A DNA stretch of 64,000 bases. It comes from Flectonema sp. DT1601 (lineage: Eukaryota > Euglenozoa > Diplonemea > Diplonemida > Diplonemidae). The notes beneath the pieces are model-generated. The model was given only the letters and a program-made list of their open reading frames with translations, was not told the DNA's origin and ran no database searches. The stretch spans positions 558,001-622,000 of the forward strand of contig OZ025849.1 in the NCBI GenBank assembly GCA_964019425.1, read 5' to 3'. Every line of letters begins with the position of its first letter. Positions within the stretch are counted from its first letter, which is position 1. Below are positions 12,645 through 22,102 of the stretch, piece by piece. The translations under genes were made by a program, and so were the position numbers.

Positions 12645-15600
12645 ATGTTAATAATAAGTCTCGCTGTAGTTCAAACACTTACTACCTGTGCGAGTACAAC
12701 AGTTGAATGGGATGCAATGAATGTACAAGAAACTGTGTCGGTACTTGAACAAGACTTTTCAGTCAGATGCAATTCAGGGTATGCTCTGGCTAATTTAAAA
12801 GGTGAATGGGACGGCCCTACAAGTGATAGAATATGGACTGGAACTTGTGCTTCCCTCACAACTTCATTGGGGATGTCTAATTGCAATTCTGAGCCACCAA
12901 TGTTGCTGACGGGTGATTGGGATTTCAGCTGCCCGACTGGTAAAATCCTCACTGGGCTAAGTAGTACTTGGGATGCTACTGCGAAAAGTCGAATTTGGCA
13001 ATTTACTTGCTGCTCCCTCCCGATGTCGGCAGGAGTATTCGATCCTTTCACCAGTATTAAGAGTTCAGTTAATCAGCCAATAGTAAACTCTGTCATCCCT
13101 GTAAATGAATTCTTAGTCGGATTTAATACGGAACTTGCAATGGGTGGAACAGACCGCAGGTGGGCCTTCAATGCCGTGAAGATATGTGCTTTCGCTCCAA
13201 CGCTTGTCCCTCTTACGACTACTGTTCCAACAGCCGTGCCGACAGCCGTTCCAACGGCCATTCCGACTGCCGTACCAACAGCCATCCCAACTACGGCCGT
13301 GCCAACAGCAATTCCAACCGCCATCCCGACTGCCATCCCAACCGCTGTGCCAACAGCCATCCCAACCACAGCCGTGCCAACAGCAATTCCAACAGCTATC
13401 CCGACTGCCGTTCCAACCGCTGTGCCAACTGCCATCCCAACTACAGCCGCACCGACAGCTATTCCAACTGCCGTGCCTACTGCCGTTCCAACCGCTGTGC
13501 CTACTGCTATCCCAACCACAGTCGTGCCGACAGCTATTCCAACAGCTATCCCAACTGCTGTGCCAACTGCCATCCCAACCACAGCCGCACCGACAGCAAT
13601 TCCAACAGCTATCCCGACTGCCGTTCCAACAGCTGTGCCAACTGCTATCCCAACTACAGCCGCACCGACAGCTATTCCAACAGCTATCCCGACTGCCGTT
13701 CCAACCGCTGTGCCAACTGCCATCCCAACCACAGTGGTACCGACAGCTGTGCCAACGGCCGTCCCAACCGCAGTGCCAACAGCCATACCAACCACAATCG
13801 TACCGACAGCTGTTCCAACAGCCATCCCAACTGCGGTGCCAACAGCAATACCAACTACCACTCCGACAGCGATACCAACTGCAGTTCCAACAGCTCTACC
13901 GACCAGTATTCCTACCGTAGCAGCAACCAGTGTTCCCACATCCATTCCTACTGATGTTCCAACTGGAGTACCTGCAACTCCACAGTCACCACTTCCGACT
14001 TCTCTGACAGGTGGGACTAACTCATCTACTTTAGCTCCGCAGCAACTCACTTTAGTAAAGAGAGGACTAGCCCTTGACAATACAAAAACTCTCGAGGCAA
14101 CAACTACTGGAGCGATAATATCATCAGCACTGTCGGGGTATCCACAACAGGGAGGACGACTCTCACTACTTTCTAACTTTCAGTGCGAAGTCGAAGATAT
14201 CGACATCGGAGATGCCGAGGAACTCGACTTTGATATTCACCCTCTTCGGTTCGCAATCGGATCGTCAAATGCGAAATACTACCTCGGTGCGATTATCGGT
14301 AATATAAGTTTAGTGTCTGCTGTTTTCGGGGCTCACTACATCGTAGTAGTGTTGTATGCCACGGTAGCTAACACCAGTTATGAAAAAGCTGCATCACACT
14401 TGCGGTCTCCAGGGTTGACGTACATCTTTGTTCTAGTTCTGATTTCAGGAACCAGCTTTTCTGCTTCAAAACTCGCGTTTCATCCGTCGAGATACGGTGC
14501 TTGGATTTGTGTTTTCGGATGGGTGTCACTGATAGTGTGCTTTTTATGCCCAATTTCACTTTGGAGAATGCTCAGGAGAGGTAATTTCACCCACCATCCC
14601 ACTGGGGAAAATTCTCCTGCGGTGCTTTCACGGCTTCACAGGTTCTTTTTTGGAACCATTTTGTGGAAAGACATCGATGGAGGTGGGAAACCCACTTATT
14701 TTGTAAATCGATATGGTATAGTCTTTGAGCAGTTTAGGTCTGGATGGCAATTGTTCCCTGTCATTGAGACTACACAAATTATTTTACTTGGTCTCCTTTC
14801 AGCTTGGAGACCTGGCTCTGACTTCGGAGCGTGCAACATCAGGAACACACTTATTTGTGTAATATTATTATTATACCTACTTACTATACTCGGCTGTGGC
14901 CCATACAACAGTCTTTTTGATAATTTATTTTCCGTACTGATGTCTTGTCAGTTGTTCTTAGCAGTTCTTTTTATGACGATTGCTATTTGGCAAGGAGGTG
15001 ATAAAGACCTGATGACTGTTGCTTCCAAACTGTTAGTCAGTACTTCACTGATGCTTATTATAAAGGCATGTCTTGATGTTCTTATTTTCTTGTCGGAATT
15101 CGTTACAAAACGCAAAAAGACCCTCAGAAGCACGACCTGTGATGTTGAAACTCCAACAGAAAAAGAACTTTCTATAAAGGCCGACCACTCTTTGCTGATC
15201 AACGGAGGTCGGGGAATGAAATTGAGATCTCTACTCGAGACCGGTTCCAACGTTTCAGGGGATTCTTCGCCACGAAATCATATCAGTGGTTTTGGTCGGG
15301 GGAAGAGGACAAGTACTTTCGGAGGATTAGCATCTCGAGGTTTTACATCTCCCAAAGACATGTCGAAGAGTGTTCCTTTGTTAGACGATGTTGAGCAAGC
15401 TGAATCTAGAAATGTTTCACCTTCACCAGGTTGTTACGAAGACGTTGATAGTCCATCTGAGCTCAAAGGTAGAAAAGATTCAATCTTTGTGACAATGTCT
15501 AACTCTGTTTCACACACACCAGCCCATTGGTCTGCAACTTCTCGGTCATTTACACCAGCCAATCATACTGCTTCCATTCGATCATGGACACCTGCTCATA

Positions 15601-15788
15601 CTGGAAATAATTCTAACGCCTCTCTTCCAACTTCTCTTCCTCCCTCTACTTCTAGCTCCAGAAATAATTCTACTGGCCTGCACCCTAAATACCAAAAAGG
15701 CAGAAATTCACAACAATCAGATAGAAGTTTTTCTGCTGAGGAAAGGAACGTCTTATCAAATAAGAAAAGTTATCGGAAGAAATACTGA
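12645..15788 (+). CDS. surface protein: dermatopontin-like head, PTA-repeat stalk, multi-pass membrane domain
   Basis: Single exon, 1047 residues. A hydrophobic leader (1-17) is followed by three dermatopontin-like units (about 20-185), each with a Cys, an (S/D)R(I/R)W motif and a closing Cys. About 190-430 is a threonine-proline stalk of [VI]PTA units, occasionally broken by TT. After residue 540 come about seven membrane segments to roughly 815, then a Ser/Thr-rich tail. The repeat DNA (about 13200-13915) is a minisatellite that leaves several frames open on both strands, but only this frame has a signal peptide, paired cysteines and membrane spans. The stalk is likely heavily O-glycosylated and the domain order suggests an adhesion receptor; both are inference. 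A trans-splice-like AG lies at 12633-12634. Confidence 0.8.
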   Translation: MLIISLAVVQTLTTCASTTVEWDAMNVQETVSVLEQDFSVRCNSGYALANLKGEWDGPTSDRIWTGTCASLTTSLGMSNCNSEPPMLLTGDWDFSCPTGKILTGLSSTWDATAKSRIWQFTCCSLPMSAGVFDPFTSIKSSVNQPIVNSVIPVNEFLVGFNTELAMGGTDRRWAFNAVKICAFAPTLVPLTTTVPTAVPTAVPTAIPTAVPTAIPTTAVPTAIPTAIPTAIPTAVPTAIPTTAVPTAIPTAIPTAVPTAVPTAIPTTAAPTAIPTAVPTAVPTAVPTAIPTTVVPTAIPTAIPTAVPTAIPTTAAPTAIPTAIPTAVPTAVPTAIPTTAAPTAIPTAIPTAVPTAVPTAIPTTVVPTAVPTAVPTAVPTAIPTTIVPTAVPTAIPTAVPTAIPTTTPTAIPTAVPTALPTSIPTVAATSVPTSIPTDVPTGVPATPQSPLPTSLTGGTNSSTLAPQQLTLVKRGLALDNTKTLEATTTGAIISSALSGYPQQGGRLSLLSNFQCEVEDIDIGDAEELDFDIHPLRFAIGSSNAKYYLGAIIGNISLVSAVFGAHYIVVVLYATVANTSYEKAASHLRSPGLTYIFVLVLISGTSFSASKLAFHPSRYGAWICVFGWVSLIVCFLCPISLWRMLRRGNFTHHPTGENSPAVLSRLHRFFFGTILWKDIDGGGKPTYFVNRYGIVFEQFRSGWQLFPVIETTQIILLGLLSAWRPGSDFGACNIRNTLICVILLLYLLTILGCGPYNSLFDNLFSVLMSCQLFLAVLFMTIAIWQGGDKDLMTVASKLLVSTSLMLIIKACLDVLIFLSEFVTKRKKTLRSTTCDVETPTEKELSIKADHSLLINGGRGMKLRSLLETGSNVSGDSSPRNHISGFGRGKRTSTFGGLASRGFTSPKDMSKSVPLLDDVEQAESRNVSPSPGCYEDVDSPSELKGRKDSIFVTMSNSVSHTPAHWSATSRSFTPANHTASIRSWTPAHTGNNSNASLPTSLPPSTSSSRNNSTGLHPKYQKGRNSQQSDRSFSAEERNVLSNKKSYRKKY
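13200..13915 (+). repeat. coding minisatellite encoding [VI]PTA units
   Basis: About 700 bases of imperfect 12-base units (CCAACNGCYRTN type), with longer super-units marked by an extra ACNACN triplet pair that gives TT or TTA in the protein. Unit divergence is mostly at third positions, which suggests selection for the PTA protein repeat together with unequal exchange. Confidence 0.85.
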
Positions 15789-18074
15789 AATTAATATTCT
15801 GTGATCGACCTATTCGGAAGAATGTTTTCAACACTCTGCCTGCTGTAATACTCTGACTTGGGTAGTTGGAATAATAGTGTCGTCGACATAATCTGCAGAT
15901 AATTATTTTATAAAAAGAAGAAAAAAAAACTTCTGATGAATATCAACTACTCAAGAAGTCTTAACATGTAATTAGTTTAACGAGAATCTCAATTGGGTTT
16001 GTTTTCCCCCTTTTTTATGTGATGACTAGATTAGGGAATGATTACTACGTTATGAAAGATCTAAATATCTAATCAGAGTTGTTCAAATGGAGCAGTGAAA
16101 TTACTCTCAGGAGGTACGTACTCGTTGTCTAACTTACTTTAGTTTTGAATACGCACAAAACAAAAACTAAAACATTCGGAGGGATCGGTTCCGCCATTCC
16201 CTTTTTGTTATCTCAGAATAATAAATCCTACTTCAATCATACTCTGTAACCTTTGTTTTGTTGGGAGGCGACAATGTAGGTGTTGCGGAGCTTTCTCGAC
16301 TTTCCTTAGCTCTGCTGTTTCCCAACTTAAACTATAAATAGTTTTATCTATCATTTGTTGTGCGTGTCGAATGACCGACGACAAGTACCTACTAATAGTC
16401 CACGTCCACGAAGGTTGTGGCAGGCTCGTCTGACCTTCTACGTGCTGGAGAATGATTCCTTCTTTATTTTGATGTGTTTGAATAGAGCGTTGCTTATCTC
16501 TACTCCCCCTGACTGTCTCTGTCTAAAGTGCATTCTATTGTTCGTCAGCAAGAGTGTAAGTCATTGGTAGCGACATATTTTTGAGGTTGTGATCGTTTTT
16601 AATAATTCAATCTCAGTTAGATCTGTCTCTCCTTATTGAGACTGGTAACGCTTTCATTCAAATACAACAGTGACTGTAGTAGGAATTTGGAGGAGGTCTT
16701 TTCTTTTTTTTGTTTTGTTTTTTTGAAATCTATTTTTTTTTATTTTTTATTATAAACTTTTAAGATTTTATCTCACGAAAGAAAATCCGCAACTACTATT
16801 TTTTTTTTTTTTTTTTTTTTTTTTGCAAACTATTCATTCAACTTATCACTACTCATTTTCATGTTATTATTCCTGATAGTCACATCTAGCTGGCGAACAC
16901 GCGGATAACATAAAATATGATGATGGTAACTTAGCCTGTTAGTATCCGTATGCTGCTTACTATTGCGATGCTTTTTGAGGGCTTATGTTTAATTGTAATG
17001 GCGGAGTGTTTTTCTACTTTTTCTTTTTTGGATTGTCATCAAAAAAAAAAAAAAAAAAAAAGAATTGTTCGCTATTCATCAAATAAACTAAATGGCTTTA
17101 GCAGTGGGGGAACTACCAGATACCGACAAACGAATTTCTGAATGCTGGTGCTGACGTTATTTCTGTTACGTGCGAACTATGGAATCCTCATATCAATCGT
17201 CTTAGTTACTGTCTTGAAATGAAAGTTAATTTCTGCGTTTATTCTGATGTCTTTTCCTTGGTATTGTTCTTTTTAGTTTTCTTTTTTTTTTTTTTTTGGT
17301 AAATCCGTATTAGATTGCGGGCAGCTTTGACGACTGCTTTTAAGCGGATCTAATTTATATATTTTTTTCTAAAAGTTTTTTTTTAATTCTATTTTATTAA
17401 TTTGTAATTATTTTGAATACATAATAAATTTGAGTAGTGGAAGTCAAAACGTTTTTTTCTTCTTTTTTTTTTGTTGTTATCTTTTCAAGTGTTGTTTTTT
17501 TTTTTTGTTTTTTTTGTCAAAAAAAAAAAACCCCTCATCCTCCCATTGATGTGAATTTAATTACAAATATCACTTCAAAAAAATTATATTTATTCTTCCT
17601 TTTTCTCCCCCCCTCATCTCTTCTTCCCCAAACAGTTGAGTGTCACTATTGTTCGCTGTATCCCTACAGATGTCAATTTATCGTTATCTTATGATAAAAA
17701 ATACAAAAAAAAACGAAAAATCAAACAATTACCCCCCACGCTGCCGCTGACAGTCAAGATTGTCGGAGAAATTGTTGTTCCTCTGAGCTTTAAAATGCAG
17801 TATCAAATTACCCCTCTTTACATAGTCAATTAAAGCCAATGCTGCTGTATATATTTTATCCCTGAAATTAGTGAAAAGGGGATGCAGCAAGTATCTTATG
17901 TTTTGTTTTTTCTTCCCTTCATTTGCTTCTTGGTGTTTGTACTTTTTTTTTTTCCCCCTCTCTGCAAAAATATGCAATCACACGATAACATCACTGTGCA
18001 GTGAAGTTCTTCCACGGTCACTTTACTATAAAAAGTTAGTATTTTGAGCAATTTAAAAATAGTACCCTAGCTAT

Positions 18075-18225
18075 AACGATAATTATCGTCTGTGTCAATA
18101 CGACCCTTGTGCGGGAACGCACACATCTGGGTGACACCTTGTTTGCTTTGGTACGGAACCACTTTTTAGTAATGTAAATACTTCATTCTATGTGGTAAGG
18201 ACATAGTCCTACCACTATTACATAA
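18075..18225 (+). ncRNA. possible structured RNA or fold-back element
   Basis: Several stable pairings lie close together. ACGATAATTATCGT is a perfect palindrome. Then come three nested helices: GTGTC/GACAC, ACCC/GGGT and TGTGCG/CGCACA, capped by a GGAA tetraloop of GNRA type. A hairpin with GGTACGGAACC follows. Last is a long hairpin, GTGGTAAGGAC with GTCCTACCAC, extended by TATGT/ACATA. I do not recognise a known RNA family and the strand is a guess. Confidence 0.3.
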
Positions 18226-18274
18226 AAAAAACCGGTATTTTTTTTTTTTTTTTTTTTTTATTTCCCCCCTGCTA

Positions 18275-18371
18275 TAGTCACTGTATCTCAGAACTAATGT
18301 TAAAATTATCGTTATGTTGTTTATGATACAATAAATTTGTATTTTACGTACAAACTCGAACAGTTAACCCC
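18275..18371 (+). repeat. 96-bp interspersed repeat, copy 1
   Basis: About 95% identical by eye to copies at 43952-44047 and 51785-51880. It begins TAGTCACTGTATCTCAG and ends AACAGTTAACCCC. Inside are complementary pairs GTATC/GATAC and TTTGTA/TACAAA. This copy is flanked by GCTATAG on both sides (18271-18277 and 18374-18380), a possible 7-bp target duplication. Confidence 0.8.
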
Positions 18372-19606
18372 GCGCTATAGGTACAAAAACTAACAATTGT
18401 TTGATGACTTTACGATTTATCGACTGATTTGATTTACTAGTTTTACAAATTGAAAAAACCCTACTAAATGCTAAATACTAAACAAACTTAATTATGTAGC
18501 AAACGTCTTGTTGAAATTAAAAAAAAGGGCTGAAAATAATAATCGAACTGCATAAGTTCTTTTTTTTTTATTTTATAATCGTTCAGCAGCTTCTGCATAT
18601 CTATTGTTGATGTGTGTTATGATGAGATTGAAACTTGCGCGTCGATCACTCTTTTCTTTGTTTTTTTTTTGTTTTTAATCACAATAATGTCACGATGACG
18701 TTTGCTAACAAAAGAAGACTTTACTTTTTTATTGCACATAATTGTGTTCGACATTTTTTTTTTTTTTCACGCTTGTTCTCTCGTTAATTTCAATTTTTTT
18801 TTTTTTTTTTTTTTTTTTTGTTCATTTTCGTTCGTATTAGAAGGTCACAAGTCTCACAGTCACTTCTATGAGACGGACCATACCTCGTCAATTCAATTTT
18901 TAAAAAAAAGAAACCAATCAATTTAATTTTCTATGCCGACTCCCTCTTGGCGAAGAATCGGCGCTATCGGCCCTTTCTTACACTGCATGCAGTGGGTCTG
19001 GTCGTAACTTAATTCTGATTAACTTATCTCTCTTCTCACCGGTTGTGGTACCAGTTGCTGTTACTACAGTGAGCTTCCACAGAGCATTTAACATTCCCTT
19101 TTAACAAAAACGGAAGAAAAAAAAAAGGCCACACTTGACAAGATTAGTCATTTAGGATTATAAAGGTACACCACTTGGTAGCCATCTCGAATACTCAACT
19201 TGTTCGTTGGGGTTTACGCGAGATTCTTTTATTGTAAGAATTTCCCTCCTCTCTTTGTTTTTCTCTTTTTTTCTTAGGCATTTGATGCTTGTCTCCGACT
19301 TCGTTTCTTTGTTTCGTACTCTCAGGTGTTTGTTCTCCTCAGTTTAGTGTGTTTTTTGTAAGAGCTATAAGATTTCCGGTACGTTTTAGCTCTGTGTCTT
19401 AAGTCGGGTCACCATTTGTGGGGGAAAAAAATAAATGCATTCGTTTGCTTGCAAAGTACTGACTACCATTTATTGTTTTTTTTTTTTTTCTTCCTTCTCC
19501 AGATTCTTTTGTTTGGAAGGGTCAGTACTAAAGCAATCCCTGTGAACTACTGACAGACTTATATAAGAAATCTTAACTTACGTTTTAAAGAAAACAAACT
19601 AACAAA

Positions 19607-20738
19607 ATGTCTTCAAACAGCGGTGTGGTTGCTCAGCAGCCGTACATTAACTGCATCAGACGAACTCTCGAAGCTGCAATGTGTCTCGTGAACTTTCCGA
19701 GTCAGGTAGTTGAGCGTCACAATAAACCAGAAGTCGAGGCTCAAAGTAGTGAAGAGTTAGTCCTCAACCCAATTGTGATCGCAAGAGACGCTGATGAGAA
19801 GGTTTTAATTGAGAGTATGTGTTGTTGTTTTTATTGTTACTACTCTCCTTATGTTTGGAATAATAAAGTGCGACATCGTCACCAGACTAAGCATTCCATT
19901 CCGAAAGGATTATAACCCGCGTGGCCTTCCTCGCGGTGTCAGCGCCATCACACTGATGAGTACCAGTCTTCTTGCCTCAGGCACCAGCCGTCTATTTCTG
20001 TTGTTTAGTTGGTAGATAATAAGTTTCAGGATGTGTGCAACTATCAGTTCCTGTTTCAGTCTGATATCTTCCTGTTGCTGACGGTGCAACAGTTCTTGAC
20101 TATGTTTTTGGCTTTCCTGCTGTTCTGCCGACTTTTTCTTTGAGATCTGATACCACCTTAGTTAATTGAGACATAGTCAGTCTCGATACTGCCACGACCT
20201 CCTCGCCGCCCATGACAACGTCCCCGTGTTGTTCTTCGTCTTTTTCGCTTTCGTTAGTTCTACTAACGGGGCTTCCATCTGCTTGGCGTGTTCCTCGCGT
20301 GCTGCTCTCCTTACGTTTGGAAATAATAAAAATACACAAAACAGCTTCTGTAAACAGCATCCGTCTTAGTATAAAAATCAGACAATTAGATGACCTCGAC
20401 CGTCACATCACAAAAAGTTTTATGGACTTTTTAGAACGTCGTGCGAACCATTATTACATTTTACGTAGAAAACCAGTATGCTACGATGGTACTCAGTACG
20501 ACCTGTCTCTTCTCATTACTAGTGAGAATACTGACACTATGTTGAAAGGGAAACTCGTTGACTGGGTCATCGAATTCTTGCAGGACATCAACAAAGAGTT
20601 GTCGTACATTAAAATACAGGTTTGTTGTTTTTCATATTCCCTGCGGTTGGTATCAAAGGATAAAAACAATAACAAAAACAGGTTGGAATGCGGGCCCGTG
20701 TTGTCGCGAAGGAATACTTCGCGTCATTCCAGAGCTGA
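19607..20738 (+). CDS. ARPC4: Arp2/3 complex 20 kDa subunit ARPC4
   Basis: Three exons (19607-19814, 20345-20619, 20682-20738) encode 179 residues, against 168 in human ARPC4. Diagnostic matches are [21 protein letters not shown] at the exon 1 end, [13 protein letters not shown] at the exon 2 start, [23 protein letters not shown] and the C-terminal [12 protein letters not shown] on the 57-bp last exon. ARPC4 pairs with ARPC2 in the core of the complex that nucleates branched actin filaments. Intron 2 is 62 bp, with GTTTGTTGTTTTT at its start and a complementary A-rich end. Intron 1 is 530 bp because of an insertion between direct repeats (separate entry); without it, it would be about 68 bp. 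Splice phases agree at both junctions. Confidence 0.95.
19843..20330 (-). mobile_element. insertion inside ARPC4 intron 1, flanked by imperfect direct repeats
   Basis: A 25/26-base direct repeat lies at 19843-19867 and 20305-20330 (CTCTCCTTAYGTTTGGAA followed by TAATAAA, one substitution and one indel). It brackets about 437 bp that breaks an otherwise normal 68-bp intron. The minus strand of the insert has coding-like, Glu/Gln/Lys-rich composition suggestive of a coiled coil. It looks like a broken remnant; the family is not recognised and a retroelement origin is only a guess. The long flanking repeat would fit a target-site duplication. Confidence 0.6.
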
Positions 20739-21698
20739 GATCCAATTCGTTGAAACCGATAGATCTCAGTGGTGATCGTGATGGCAGTGTATTTGGAACT
20801 CTGCGGTCAGCGGAATTGATATTTTGAGTTTTGTTTTGTTTGTGCAGTGTGACGGAGGACCCGTCTGCCTTAAATACTAACCTGACGCCTCATTCGTTCT
20901 CCTATAGCAACGGGGAGAAAGTAATGCAACACTTTTACAACAGAAATACGAGCTATTGGGATGTAGTACAGAGTTTCCAGTAGAAGTCAATATCTACGAC
21001 AACAACTTGTTGAAGTAAATTCTACGAAAAGAAGAAACAAACAGCGCGTTTCCGGTTCTTGAGGAGCAAGAGAAATGATTAGTGAGATTACAATGACGGT
21101 TGATGGCAGTTCTGTTCTTTACGGAGTAGTACCACCTCGTGAAATAAAATGTAGTACAGTGCTATTTCCCACACACAGAATAATAATAACGAAGGAGAAC
21201 CCACCTCACCCCCTGTCCCCATATGAAAGGAAGATTACTACCAATACCAAAAAAAAGAAGATAAAAAAGTCTCGGGTGGAATATTTATGTTCGGGGGGAG
21301 GAGGACCAAACGATTGGTCTTTGCCCTGCTGTTCCTTTTTCTTTCTCTTTTTTCATGTCCGCAGCGTACATTTCTCGTGTTGTGTTTTAGTACCAAAATA
21401 TCTGTTGGTTGTTTTTCTCCCTTTTGTGTCCCTCGTTTGAGTTTGAGTGTTTATTAAAGTTTTTTATTACTTCAGTCACATTCACATCTACGTAGTAATT
21501 GATAAGGTTGATAAGAATCGTTCGAATTATATTACTCACATCATTTCCAGTCAAGTACTTGATATTGTCAATGCTTCACTCTGGGGATTTCGCAAACTAT
21601 TTTGGTGGAATTAGAAGTTTTCCCAAAAAAAAAAGAAATTTTCAATAAAACTTAAAAAGGGAAAAAAAAAAAAAAAAAAAAAAAGTTCCATTGACACA
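20739..21698. other. gene-free interval after ARPC4
   Basis: No gene is supported; an open frame at 21075-21440 is low-complexity and unlike the neighbouring proteins. CAGTCAAGTACTTGATATT near 21549 recurs near 21980, marking a local duplication that surrounds the tRNA gene. Confidence 0.5.
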
Positions 21699-21773
21699 GC
21701 GTCCATGGTGTAATGGCAGCACCCGCATGTTACCTCTTCAATTGCGGATCTCGGTTCGATTCCGAGTGGATGC
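21699..21773 (+). tRNA. tRNA gene with an enlarged anticodon loop, isotype unresolved
   Basis: The acceptor stem GCGTCCA/TGGATGC pairs over 7 bp with one G-U. Box A TGGTGTAATGG and box B GGTTCGATTCC both match the polymerase III consensus. The D stem (GGTG/GCAC-type) and T arm (CTCGG, TTCGATT, CCGAG) fold well, and a TTTT run follows. Between them the best anticodon stem is CCGCA/TGCGG, but it encloses 15 bases instead of 7 and leaves only 2 bases for the variable loop. A short intron or a noncanonical fold is possible; candidate anticodons such as GTT or TAC are visible but none fits cleanly. Confidence 0.75.
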
Positions 21774-22102
21774 ATATTTTATACAAATACGGTTTTCATC
21801 AACTTCCTGGACAAAGGAAAAAAAAGGAAATCCCCCTCATGTTGTTACTGTTTCTTACATTGTCAAAGTTTCATCCCCCCACGAACACTGGTCTATAAGA
21901 CAAAATTATAGTTATCTCTTTATATTTTCTCTTTTTTCTAAAGGTAATTTTCTTTGATTAACAACTACAAATATTTTTCAGTCAAGTACTTGATATTAAT
22001 TTTGTTTTTCTTTAACATCTAAAGTTGTTACTGTTTTTACATTGTCAAAGTTTCACCCCACGAACACGTCCTAAAACCTAAAATGTTATTAAAAACCATC
22101 TA
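21774..22102. other. intergenic with local duplication
   Basis: Two related segments, about 21840-21895 and 22023-22070, share TTGTTACTGTTT, ACATTGTCAAAGTTTCA and CACGAACAC in the same order. The second follows a copy of CAGTCAAGTACTTGATATT also seen near 21549. No gene is seen. Confidence 0.6.

Larger units (their letters stand above)
15789..19606. other. 3.8-kb gene-free interval
   Basis: No gene is supported. It holds many A/T homopolymers, a cluster of nested hairpins at 18060-18225 (possible structured RNA), and copy 1 of a 96-bp interspersed repeat at 18275-18371. The likely trans-splice acceptor for ARPC4 is the AG at 19589-19590. Confidence 0.55.

Noticed and set aside
13073-14080. 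Minus-strand open frame of 335 codons, plus two other plus-strand frames across 13160-13954
   Set aside because: They are by-products of the 12-base repeat, which avoids stops in several frames; only the PTA frame continues into a signal peptide and membrane domain.
18275-18371. The 96-bp repeat as a spliced-leader RNA gene
   Set aside because: Contains AACTAATG, a little like a leader start, but no leader-like end followed by a GT donor and no snRNA-type downstream part.
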